Virus record (IMG/VR): IMGVR_UViG_3300020469_000219
Coordinates: 1 to 26,636 of that record
Strand: one strand, 5' to 3'
From: a virus
DNA length: 26,636 bases
Position 1 is the first letter of the stretch. Each line of letters begins with the position of its first letter. Of the stretch, positions 1 to 5,643 are shown piece after piece. The notes under the pieces are model-generated. The model saw only the letters and a list, made by a program, of their open reading frames with translations, was not told where the DNA came from and did not search any database. The translations under genes were made by a program, and so were the position numbers.

Positions 1-867
1 TGTCCTGCCATAATTTTAAATGATGAGGTTATATCTGATAACCCTGAAGGAGGAACAGGTAAGGGACTGTTTATCAATGCTTTATCACAAATGAAGAAGC
101 TAGTAGTAATAGATGGAAAAGCTTTCAACTTTGAGAAAAGTTTTGCTTATCAATTAGTGTCCGCTGACACTCAGATATTATGCTTTGATGATGTCAAAAA
201 ACATTTTGACTTTGAAAGATTGTTTAGTGTAGTTACTGAAGGACTTACCTTGGAAAAGAAAAACAAAGACGCTATTAAAATTCCATTTAGCAAATCACCT
301 AAGGTAGCTATAACTACTAACTATGCAATTAAGGGCAGGGGCAATTCGTTTGAACGTAGAAAGTGGGAATTAGAGTTCAAGCAGTTTTATACTAAAGACT
401 TTACACCTCTTGTTGAATTTGGAAGACTTTTGTTTTCGGAATGGAACGAAGAAGAATGGTGTGCCTTTGACAACTACATGGTTGAGAACTTAATGTTTTA
501 CTTAACTAATGGACTTATTAAAGCAAACTTCAAGAATCTTACAATCAGAAAGTTATCTGCCGACACATCACACGAGTTTATAGAGTGGTGTGGATTAGTT
601 GGGCCTGATAATCCTAACGAAGCAATAAGGTTTAATGAAAAGATATATAAAAACGATTTGTATTTAGAGTTCATTCAGGACAACCCTGATTTTGCACCTA
701 AAGCCAAACGAACTATATCAAGAACAGAATTTTACCGTTGGTTGAATTCATACGCTATATTTAAAACAGGATTAAAGCCAGTTGAGGGCAGAGACCTGAA
801 TGGAAGGTGGATTACATTTGTTACTGATAAAGAAAAAATAGTAAAGGATGAGCAACTCATATTCTGA
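1..867 (+). CDS. SF3 (D5-like) replicative helicase/primase, 3' part; start lies outside the window
   Basis: Frame 1 is open from the first base through 867, so the ATG at 91 is internal and 288 codons of a longer gene are visible. Counting from base 1, a Walker A loop PEGGTGKG lies at residues 15-22, a Walker B ILCFDD ends at D63-D64, and a sensor-like strand VAITTN ends at N107, followed by an Arg-rich RRKWELEF segment. This order is that of superfamily 3 helicases, which in phages usually form the C-terminal half of a primase-helicase that unwinds DNA at the fork. The last ~130 residues resemble the helical or winged-helix tail of D5-type proteins. The missing N-terminal part may hold the primase domain, which cannot be judged here. 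It is the first visible gene of the + strand replication cluster and overlaps the next gene by 20 bases. Family assignment is fairly sure. Confidence 0.85.
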   Translation, partial: CPAIILNDEVISDNPEGGTGKGLFINALSQMKKLVVIDGKAFNFEKSFAYQLVSADTQILCFDDVKKHFDFERLFSVVTEGLTLEKKNKDAIKIPFSKSPKVAITTNYAIKGRGNSFERRKWELEFKQFYTKDFTPLVEFGRLLFSEWNEEEWCAFDNYMVENLMFYLTNGLIKANFKNLTIRKLSADTSHEFIEWCGLVGPDNPNEAIRFNEKIYKNDLYLEFIQDNPDFAPKAKRTISRTEFYRWLNSYAIFKTGLKPVEGRDLNGRWITFVTDKEKIVKDEQLIF

Positions 868-1120
868 TTTTAAATGGTGTATTGAAAACGATTTTCAAGT
901 TTACATAAAACCTATTGTAAACGGAGGTGAATGTTGTATAGCAATTAGAAAAGGAGGCATCTCTACTGATGGGAAGCCTTCTAAATATAATAAAGAAAAA
1001 GGACTAACTTTGTATAGTACTGAAACTTTGGGAACCCTGGTATATAAAAATCAAAAAAAAGCCAGTGAAAAATTACCCGAAGTATATAAGTATTTAAGAA
1101 AGTGCTATGGAAATGTATGA
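848..1120 (+). CDS. Small hypothetical protein in the replication cluster
   Basis: A 90-residue protein that I do not recognise. Its start overlaps the end of the helicase gene by 20 bases, with the purine run AAAGG directly before the ATG. The product is mixed alpha/beta in composition, rich in Lys, Tyr and Gly, without a signal peptide or membrane segment. It has three Cys (two adjacent, in GGECCIAI near residues 27-34, and one in the C-terminal RKCYGNV), with no obvious zinc-site spacing. The gene continues the coupled run between the two helicase genes and overlaps the next gene by 14 bases. That position suggests an accessory replication role, but this is inferred from location only. Confidence 0.72.
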   Translation: MSNSYSDFKWCIENDFQVYIKPIVNGGECCIAIRKGGISTDGKPSKYNKEKGLTLYSTETLGTLVYKNQKKASEKLPEVYKYLRKCYGNV

Positions 1121-1349
1121 TGAACATGATCAAGTATATTTAGGAATGCTTAATTCTTATGACATAGTAGTATACAGAGTGCCTTATTCTGAGCTTGCAA
1201 TTACCGATTCAAGCTTCTTTATTCACGACATTACAAAACCAATCACGACAGACGTGATAGATGATTTAATGTATTATTTTGAACAAGAAGAAGATTACGA
1301 AAAGTGCCAAGCATTAAAAGATATAAGACATGAATACATTCAAATTTAG
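1107..1349 (+). CDS. Small acidic hypothetical protein
   Basis: An 80-residue acidic protein with many Asp, Glu and Tyr and no recognised domain. The C-terminal third (EQEEDYEKCQALKDIRHEY) reads as an amphipathic helix. The gene overlaps its upstream neighbour by 14 bases and the SF2 helicase gene downstream by 20 bases, which indicates a translationally coupled string. An ATG at 1113 (third codon) is an alternative start. Its place immediately before the helicase makes a small partner or regulator of that enzyme possible, but nothing in the sequence shows it. Confidence 0.72.
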   Translation: MEMYDEHDQVYLGMLNSYDIVVYRVPYSELAITDSSFFIHDITKPITTDVIDDLMYYFEQEEDYEKCQALKDIRHEYIQI

Positions 1350-2574
1350 AGATTACCAAACAAATATTATAGAGAAAGGAATAAGTATCCTAGAAAAACA
1401 AGGCTTTGTGTACTTGTCAATGGAGGTTAGGACAGGTAAAACACTTACCTCTCTTGGAATCCTCAACAAGATGATGAGTGTGAACAAGGTGTTGTTCATC
1501 ACGAAGAAGAGGGCTATAGGAAGTATAGTCCGAGACTTTGATTTACTCAAGCCTAGATTTGAGATTGAAATTATCAATTACGAAAGTTTACATAAAGTTG
1601 ATCAAAAAGGTTGGGACGCAGTAGTATGTGATGAAGCACACAGTATGGGAGCTTTCCCTAAGCCAAGTAAGAGAGCTAGGCAAGTCAAGACGTTGTTGCT
1701 AAGAAACAATGCTTTTGTAATTTTATTATCTGGTACGCCTACACCTGAATCCTTTAGTCAAATATACCATCAAGTATATGGAATACCGTTAAATCCATTT
1801 AGCGAGTATAATACGTTTTATAAGTTTGCGGGAAAGTTTGTAAATGTAACTCAAAGAAAAATAAACGGCTTTATGATTAACGATTACACAAAGGCAAAAG
1901 AAACTGTTATAGATGAAATGAAACCATTTATGATTTCATACACACAACAGGAAGCAGGTTTTGAAACAACTATTGAAGAAAAAGTTCTTTTGATAGAGGC
2001 TCCTGAGGCCATACACCACATGTGTAACAAGCTTAAAAGAGACTTAGTAGTAGAGGGAAGAGAAGATGTTATATTAGCTGATACAAGCGTAAAGCTGATG
2101 CAGAAACTTCATCAAATGTATAGTGGCACTGTTAAGTTTGAAAGCGGAGCTTCAATGGTGTTGGACACATTCAAAGCCGAGTTTATAAAAGATTATTTTA
2201 AAAATAAAAAAATAGCTATATTTTACAAATTCAAAGAAGAATATAACGCATTAAAGAAGGTGTTTGGAGATTCAATTTGTAACACTCTTGAGGATTTTAG
2301 CAACACCAACAAAAACATTGCACTTCAAATAGTGAGTGGGCGAGAAGGAATATCTTTAAAAGAAGCTGACTTTTTAGTTTATTATAATATAGACTTTAGC
2401 GCTACAAGTTATTGGCAATCAAGAGACAGAATGACTACTAAAGATAGATTAAAAAACAATGTATATTGGGTGTTTACAAACAAAGGTATTGAGCCAGATA
2501 TATATAAGTCAGTAAAGAAAAAGAAAGACTATACTTTAAAACATTTTAAACGAGATTTATTAACTTTAAATTAA
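1330..2574 (+). CDS. SF2 DEAH-box helicase / SNF2-like ATPase
   Basis: A 414-residue superfamily 2 helicase or translocase with both RecA-like lobes. An FRDYQ segment near residues 6-10 is the Q-motif-like start. Walker A is MEVRTGKT (31-38), the DEAH box is 101-104, and motif III is SGTPTP (134-139). In the second lobe SGREGISLKEADFLVYYN begins near 336 (motif V) and QSRDRM near 363 (motif VI, arginine finger). The length is close to the minimal two-lobe core, with no extra domains. Such enzymes use ATP to unwind or move along duplex DNA in phage replication or repair. A VRR-NUC nuclease gene lies about 300 bases downstream, a known partner of SNF2-type phage helicases. The start overlaps the upstream gene by 20 bases, and the FRDYQ motif so near the N-terminus supports this ATG. 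Confidence 0.9.
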   Translation: MNTFKFRDYQTNIIEKGISILEKQGFVYLSMEVRTGKTLTSLGILNKMMSVNKVLFITKKRAIGSIVRDFDLLKPRFEIEIINYESLHKVDQKGWDAVVCDEAHSMGAFPKPSKRARQVKTLLLRNNAFVILLSGTPTPESFSQIYHQVYGIPLNPFSEYNTFYKFAGKFVNVTQRKINGFMINDYTKAKETVIDEMKPFMISYTQQEAGFETTIEEKVLLIEAPEAIHHMCNKLKRDLVVEGREDVILADTSVKLMQKLHQMYSGTVKFESGASMVLDTFKAEFIKDYFKNKKIAIFYKFKEEYNALKKVFGDSICNTLEDFSNTNKNIALQIVSGREGISLKEADFLVYYNIDFSATSYWQSRDRMTTKDRLKNNVYWVFTNKGIEPDIYKSVKKKKDYTLKHFKRDLLTLN

Positions 2575-2579
2575 AAATA

Positions 2580-2693
2580 ATGAAAGATCAAGAAAAAGAA
2601 ACTGTTAAGTGCGAAATGTTTTATACTTATGACAATCACGTTGGTGAAGCAAGATGGTGTATAAATTGTGGCAAGCCTGAATCAGAACATTAA
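2580..2693 (+). CDS. 37-residue Cys-containing mini-protein (possible zinc knuckle)
   Basis: A short open frame beginning 5 bases after the helicase stop and ending 5 bases before the next ATG, so it fills the gap exactly. The product has three Cys: one near residue 11 and a C-terminal WCINCGKPE, where C-x2-C-G is typical of half a zinc ribbon. With one more Cys (and possibly His20) it could bind a single zinc ion. No homologue is recognised. Support comes from the tight fit between neighbours and the protein-like composition; being so short it could still be spurious. Confidence 0.5.
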   Translation: MKDQEKETVKCEMFYTYDNHVGEARWCINCGKPESEH

Positions 2694-2698
2694 CTTGA

Positions 2699-2905
2699 AT
2701 GAGATTTATAAAATTTTTATTAATTTGGATTAGCCAGAATTTAGCTATACCCTTTTGGGTAGTTGGTCATATTCATTTGTCTGTTCATAATTTTCATGAT
2801 GTAATTGAAATTTTATCATCAATAGGAATGAATTTCATAGTAGCAATCGGATTTATATTAGATTACAAAAATGACAGAGCAGCAGATACAAGCAAAAAGA
2901 ATTAA
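2699..2905 (+). CDS. Small membrane protein with two predicted transmembrane segments
   Basis: A 68-residue protein with two hydrophobic stretches, about residues 4-24 (FIKFLLIWISQNLAIPFWVV) and 42-58 (SIGMNFIVAIGFILDY). They are joined by a His-rich loop and followed by a hydrophilic charged tail, so it probably spans the inner membrane twice. The last 35 bases overlap the VRR-NUC gene in another frame, so the tail KNDRAADTSKKN comes from dual-coding DNA. A two-helix protein of this size could be holin-like, but it sits among replication genes with no endolysin nearby. Anchoring the replication complex or altering the host membrane is equally possible. Function unknown. Confidence 0.68.
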   Translation: MRFIKFLLIWISQNLAIPFWVVGHIHLSVHNFHDVIEILSSIGMNFIVAIGFILDYKNDRAADTSKKN

Positions 2906-3110
2906 AGAGTTAGAGGCTGAAGGTTATTATGTAATCAAGCTAATAAAAACAAACAAGAACGGTATACCAGATATAGTAGCTATACCGCCAAATTGTAAAG
3001 TAATTTTTTCAGAGATTAAAAAGCCAAATGGCAGGGTGTCTGCCATACAAAAATACAGAATTAAAGAACTAAATAAACATGGAGTCAAAACAGAAATATA
3101 TAGAGGATGA
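2871..3110 (+). CDS. VRR-NUC domain nuclease
   Basis: A 79-residue protein that is essentially a single VRR-NUC domain, a compact PD-(D/E)XK-type nuclease. The family features appear in order: an N-terminal Glu in a helix (E3), G31-I-P-D34, E48-I-K50, and then GRVSAIQ (54-60), matching the family's GrlSp-Q segment. The metal-binding residues D34, E48 and K50 are present, so it should be active. VRR-NUC proteins in phages act on branched or flapped DNA during replication or repair and often accompany SNF2-type helicases; one lies just upstream here. The gene overlaps the membrane-protein gene by 35 bases and the next gene by 32 bases. Confidence 0.86.
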   Translation: MTEQQIQAKRIKELEAEGYYVIKLIKTNKNGIPDIVAIPPNCKVIFSEIKKPNGRVSAIQKYRIKELNKHGVKTEIYRG

Positions 3111-3393
3111 TTTTGAATTAGATGAATACTTTATAAAGCAGATACATAATTTTAAAAACGGATCTTCAGTAAGGATAGCCGCCAAAATAGATCAAATGGC
3201 CGGATTAAAATCTACAAATGGAAGAATGAAAAACATAGCAGGTCATATCAATGATCATTTTGACAATCCTGTTTTCTTTGTTGTAGATTATTTTAGAGAA
3301 GAAAATGACACCCCTCTTGTTCTTATAGATATAAGAGAAATTTCAGTAGATAAATATTTGGATTTTATAAACTTAAAAAAATATATAAAATGA
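3079..3393 (+). CDS. Hypothetical protein between nuclease and DnaA-like genes
   Basis: A 104-residue protein without a domain I recognise. The N-terminal ~25 residues are acidic, and the middle (residues 28-65) is basic and Gly/Asn/Ser-rich (NGSSVRIAAK, KSTNGRMKNIAGH). The C-terminal part alternates hydrophobic strands with charged turns (FFVVDYF, LVLIDI). The composition suggests a small alpha/beta fold. It overlaps the nuclease gene by 32 bases and the next gene by the classic ATGA four-base overlap, so it is probably co-translated with both. A DNA-related role is inferred from position only. Confidence 0.72.
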   Translation: MESKQKYIEDDFELDEYFIKQIHNFKNGSSVRIAAKIDQMAGLKSTNGRMKNIAGHINDHFDNPVFFVVDYFREENDTPLVLIDIREISVDKYLDFINLKKYIK

Positions 3394-3785
3394 AAGTTAG
3401 AACCAACAAGAAGTTAAAATCTGAAGACATGTTGATTATGAAAGCTGTAGAAACAGCAACAGGAATTGAGGATTTTTATATAAGCAAAACCAGGCGAAGA
3501 GAATATGTTGATGCTAGAAGAATTGCTTATAAAATATTTAGGGTTGTAAAAGGTTATTCATATGCAAGAATTGGTTCTATGTTTAATAAAGACCATGCGA
3601 CTGTTCTTTTTGGAGTCAACACCACAAATAGTTTGATGGATGTAGATCCGCATTTTAAAGAAAATTATTTAGAGTCTTTAGCTGCAGTTGGAGGGATTGA
3701 TGGTAGAAAAGCCAGGATTCGTGAAAAAATCAATGAATTAAAACAAGAGTTATTAACATTAGAAAAACAAGAAGATTATGTATAA
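3390..3785 (+). CDS. DnaA domain IV-like DNA-binding protein
   Basis: A 131-residue protein that contains only the DNA-binding domain of the bacterial initiator DnaA. After a Lys-rich N-terminus, residues 35-50 (RRREYVDARRIAYKIF) match the helix preceding the DnaA signature. Residues 55-76 (GYSYARIGSMFNKDHATVLF onward) match the signature, where D68-H69-A70-T71-V72 corresponds to the DHsTV core that contacts DnaA boxes. The AAA+ ATPase and DnaB-loading domains are absent. The tail after about 105 is a charged coiled-coil-like helix (INELKQELLTLEKQE) that could mediate dimerisation. It may bind a phage origin, or compete for host DnaA boxes and reduce host initiation. It shares ATGA with the upstream gene and overlaps the downstream gene by 8 bases. 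Confidence 0.86.
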   Translation: MKVRTNKKLKSEDMLIMKAVETATGIEDFYISKTRRREYVDARRIAYKIFRVVKGYSYARIGSMFNKDHATVLFGVNTTNSLMDVDPHFKENYLESLAAVGGIDGRKARIREKINELKQELLTLEKQEDYV

Positions 3786-4008
3786 TTATAACGATATTGA
3801 TAAAATATTAGATTTTAAAAGTTGGAACAAAAAGAAAAAAATAGATGAACTATTAAGAATAGATTGCACTATGTATACTAATTTGGGCTTAGAAAGTTTA
3901 AAAAAAGAACGAGAAGAGACAAAAAGACGCTCAAAAACAATTTATCGTGCAATATCCAAACTTGATACTACGATAGGAAAAAGCTTATTATATCACATGG
4001 ATAGTTAA
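3778..4008 (+). CDS. Small basic hypothetical protein
   Basis: A 76-residue, Lys- and Arg-rich protein with no recognised domain. It is predicted mostly helical, with a basic central segment LKKEREETKRRSK (about 45-57). The start overlaps the end of the DnaA-like gene by 8 bases, and the stop at 4006-4008 ends this coupled gene string, since a 56-base gap follows. Charge and place are compatible with nucleic-acid binding or a partner of the DnaA-like protein, but neither is demonstrated. Confidence 0.72.
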   Translation: MYNYNDIDKILDFKSWNKKKKIDELLRIDCTMYTNLGLESLKKEREETKRRSKTIYRAISKLDTTIGKSLLYHMDS

Positions 4009-4017
4009 TAACAATTT

Positions 4018-4049
4018 ATTGTTTTCTTATTTATTTTTTTTTAAATTTA
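4018..4049 (+). promoter_or_regulatory. Possible Bacteroidota-type promoter in the 4009-4064 gap
   Basis: The only gap of note in the left arm (56 bases) contains ATTG at 4018-4021, then 20 bases, then TAAATTTA at 4042-4049. This resembles the Bacteroidota pattern TTTG with spacing near 19 and TAnnTTTG, but both elements deviate by one base. Transcription would begin about ten bases before the ATG at 4065. The same gap has a weak AT-only hairpin (AACAA/TTGTT, 4010-4023) before a T-rich run, so partial termination of the upstream operon is also possible. Confidence 0.35.
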
Positions 4050-4064
4050 GGAAACAATGAATAA

Positions 4065-4253
4065 ATGACTATCCAAAAAAACAATCACAATTCTATAAAT
4101 TTCATCAATCTCTTGATGAGTAGAATTAATTCATTGACTGATGATGTTTATGAATCCTTGATGGACGAGGACTATGATTCGCTCAAGACTACTATTAAAG
4201 AGCTTAATCTTGTTTTAAAGGATACACAAAAACTAGCAGACGATGACCTATAG
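4065..4253 (+). CDS. Small acidic helical hypothetical protein
   Basis: A 62-residue, strongly acidic protein predicted to be helical (for example SRINSLTDDVYESLMDEDYD at residues 19-38). No domain is recognised. It is the first gene after the 56-base gap and overlaps the phosphoesterase gene by 11 bases, so it is probably translated together with it. A start at 4056 is excluded because that frame closes after three codons. Small size and heptad-like leucines allow a dimeric accessory protein; no function can be assigned. Confidence 0.7.
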   Translation: MTIQKNNHNSINFINLLMSRINSLTDDVYESLMDEDYDSLKTTIKELNLVLKDTQKLADDDL

Positions 4254-5259
4254 ACCTCGATTAAACGAAGAGGAATATGCTTTAATTACTAAACACCGAG
4301 CTCTTCAACAAGAATGTGAGCACTCGGGCATACCATTAAATGATGTTAATCATTATTGGTATAAAGGAAAGCACTTCTCATTACACGTAAAAAACAAGGG
4401 AGTTTCTCCCGAAGAATTAAGAGACGATATTATTAAGGCAATGAATAATCATTCGCCTACATATCATAAAATTAAAAGAAAAAAACAACCCAAAGGACAT
4501 TTATTAGTTATTGATCCGGCTGACATTCATATGGGTAAACTTTGTTCATCATTTGAAACTGGAGAAGAATACAATTCACAGATAGCAGTTCAAAGAGTTA
4601 AAGAAGGAGTAAAAGGAATATTAAATAAAGCACATGGTTTTAACATTGATAGAATACTTTTTGTTGGCGGTAATGACATATTACATATTGACACTCCCAA
4701 GAGAATGACCACTTCTGGAACACCACAAGACACAGATGGCATGTGGTATGAAAACTTTATGATAGCTAAAAAGCTGTATGTAGATATATTGGAAATGCTG
4801 ATTAGTGTTGCTGATGTGCATTTTGTGTATAATCCAAGCAACCATGATTATATGTCAGGATTTATGTTGTCTGATTCAATTCAATCTTGGTTTAGAAAAT
4901 GCAAAAACATAACCTTTGATTGTTCTATTGCGCACAGAAAAGGATTTAAATATGGTAGTAACCTTATTGGAACAACACATGGTGACGGAGCTAAGATACC
5001 TGACTTACCACTTATAATGGCTAACGAGTTCGCTCAAGAGTGGGCTGAAACCAAACACAGGTATGTGTACACTCATCACGTGCATCATAAAACAAGTAAA
5101 GACTTTCACGGCATAACCGTAGAAAGCTTACGATCTCCAAGCGGAACAGACTCCTGGCATCATCGTAATGGTTATGGTATTGGCGGAGTTAAAGCCATTG
5201 AAGGCTTTATTCATTCAAAACAACACGGGCAAGTTGCTCGATTAACACATATATTTTAA
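4243..5259 (+). CDS. Calcineurin-like metallophosphoesterase
   Basis: A 338-residue enzyme with the full set of metallophosphoesterase motifs: D94-I-H96-M-G, GGND with N144-D145, N200-H201-D202 (the GNH(E/D) motif with Ser for Gly), H246-G-D, and H279-V-H281 near the C-terminus. These residues bind two metal ions, so it should hydrolyse a phosphodiester or phosphomonoester. The first ~90 residues are a separate segment (RLNEEEYALITKHRA and onward) that may bind DNA or a partner. Relatives include SbcD/Mre11-type nucleases and smaller phage phosphatases; there is no SbcC-like gene next to it. Its place in the replication arm favours DNA processing or nucleotide metabolism. Fold is sure, substrate unknown. 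Confidence 0.88.
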   Translation: MTYRPRLNEEEYALITKHRALQQECEHSGIPLNDVNHYWYKGKHFSLHVKNKGVSPEELRDDIIKAMNNHSPTYHKIKRKKQPKGHLLVIDPADIHMGKLCSSFETGEEYNSQIAVQRVKEGVKGILNKAHGFNIDRILFVGGNDILHIDTPKRMTTSGTPQDTDGMWYENFMIAKKLYVDILEMLISVADVHFVYNPSNHDYMSGFMLSDSIQSWFRKCKNITFDCSIAHRKGFKYGSNLIGTTHGDGAKIPDLPLIMANEFAQEWAETKHRYVYTHHVHHKTSKDFHGITVESLRSPSGTDSWHHRNGYGIGGVKAIEGFIHSKQHGQVARLTHIF

Positions 5260-5261
5260 TT

Positions 5262-5552
5262 ATGAAAGCAGAAGATAGAAAAAGAAGGCCTGTATTTACG
5301 GGAGTTATAAAATATTTTCCCGATGCAATTATGGAGATATCTACTGTTAGTTTAGCTGGAAACGAACAACACCACCCAGACAAACCTCTTCATTGGGACA
5401 GAAACAAGTCTAATGATGACTATGACGCTCTAGCAAGGCATCTAATAGATGCAGGAACGATTGATGACGATGGGATTAGACACACTGCAAAAGTCGCGTG
5501 GCGTGCCTTAGCGTGCCTTCAGAAAGAAATAGAAAATGAAAGATCACATTAG
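5262..5552 (+). CDS. dATP/dGTP diphosphohydrolase-like small protein (DUF5664 type)
   Basis: A 96-residue protein whose layout resembles the N-terminal domain of phage dATP/dGTP diphosphohydrolases, formerly DUF5664. There is an R-P segment followed by an F-P-D-A-hydrophobic helix (residues 9-30), a W-containing turn (PLHWDRN, 42-48), D55-A-L-A-R-H60-L, and then DDDGIRHTAKVAW (68-80). The last matches the family's acidic, His and Trp/Asn helix. Such all-alpha NTP pyrophosphatases trim specific dNTPs in phage nucleotide metabolism, including in phages with modified bases. No purZ or other base-modification gene is in the window, so a Z-genome cannot be claimed. The gene starts 2 bases after the phosphoesterase stop. 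Assignment is by pattern and moderately sure. Confidence 0.66.
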   Translation: MKAEDRKRRPVFTGVIKYFPDAIMEISTVSLAGNEQHHPDKPLHWDRNKSNDDYDALARHLIDAGTIDDDGIRHTAKVAWRALACLQKEIENERSH

Positions 5553-5643
5553 AAAACAAATACTTGAAGAAAAACTAAAGAGCAGGCCTAATTTTAAATT
5601 AATACAGCGCCTACAACAAATGTTAGATAGACTTAAAAAATAG
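5536..5643 (+). CDS. 35-residue basic hypothetical protein at the end of the left arm
   Basis: A short frame starting inside the end of the previous gene (17-base overlap) and ending with TAG at 5641-5643. The product is Lys/Arg/Gln-rich and probably a single amphipathic helix followed by a second one (LIQRLQQMLDRLKK at the end). The overlap-coupled start fits the style of its neighbours. Its stop is directly abutted by the stop of the giant - strand gene. It could be spurious because it is short, and no family is recognised. Confidence 0.5.
   Translation: MKDHIRKQILEEKLKSRPNFKLIQRLQQMLDRLKK

Noticed and set aside
1353-1577. A - strand open frame of 74 codons inside the SF2 helicase gene
   Set aside because: It covers the Walker A region of the helicase on the other strand, and no - strand gene is supported anywhere in the left arm.
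2699-2905. Holin call for the two-segment membrane protein
   Set aside because: There is no endolysin gene beside it, and it sits inside the replication string. Two hydrophobic segments alone are not enough.
4010-4041. Weak hairpin AACAA/TTGTT followed by a T-rich run, as a terminator
   Set aside because: The stem has five pairs with only one GC pair, and the T-rich run is interrupted. I kept it only as a remark in the promoter entry.
5262-5552. Claim of a Z-genome (2-aminoadenine) pathway
   Set aside because: Only a possible MazZ-like relative is seen. PurZ, the defining enzyme, and DatZ are not in the window.
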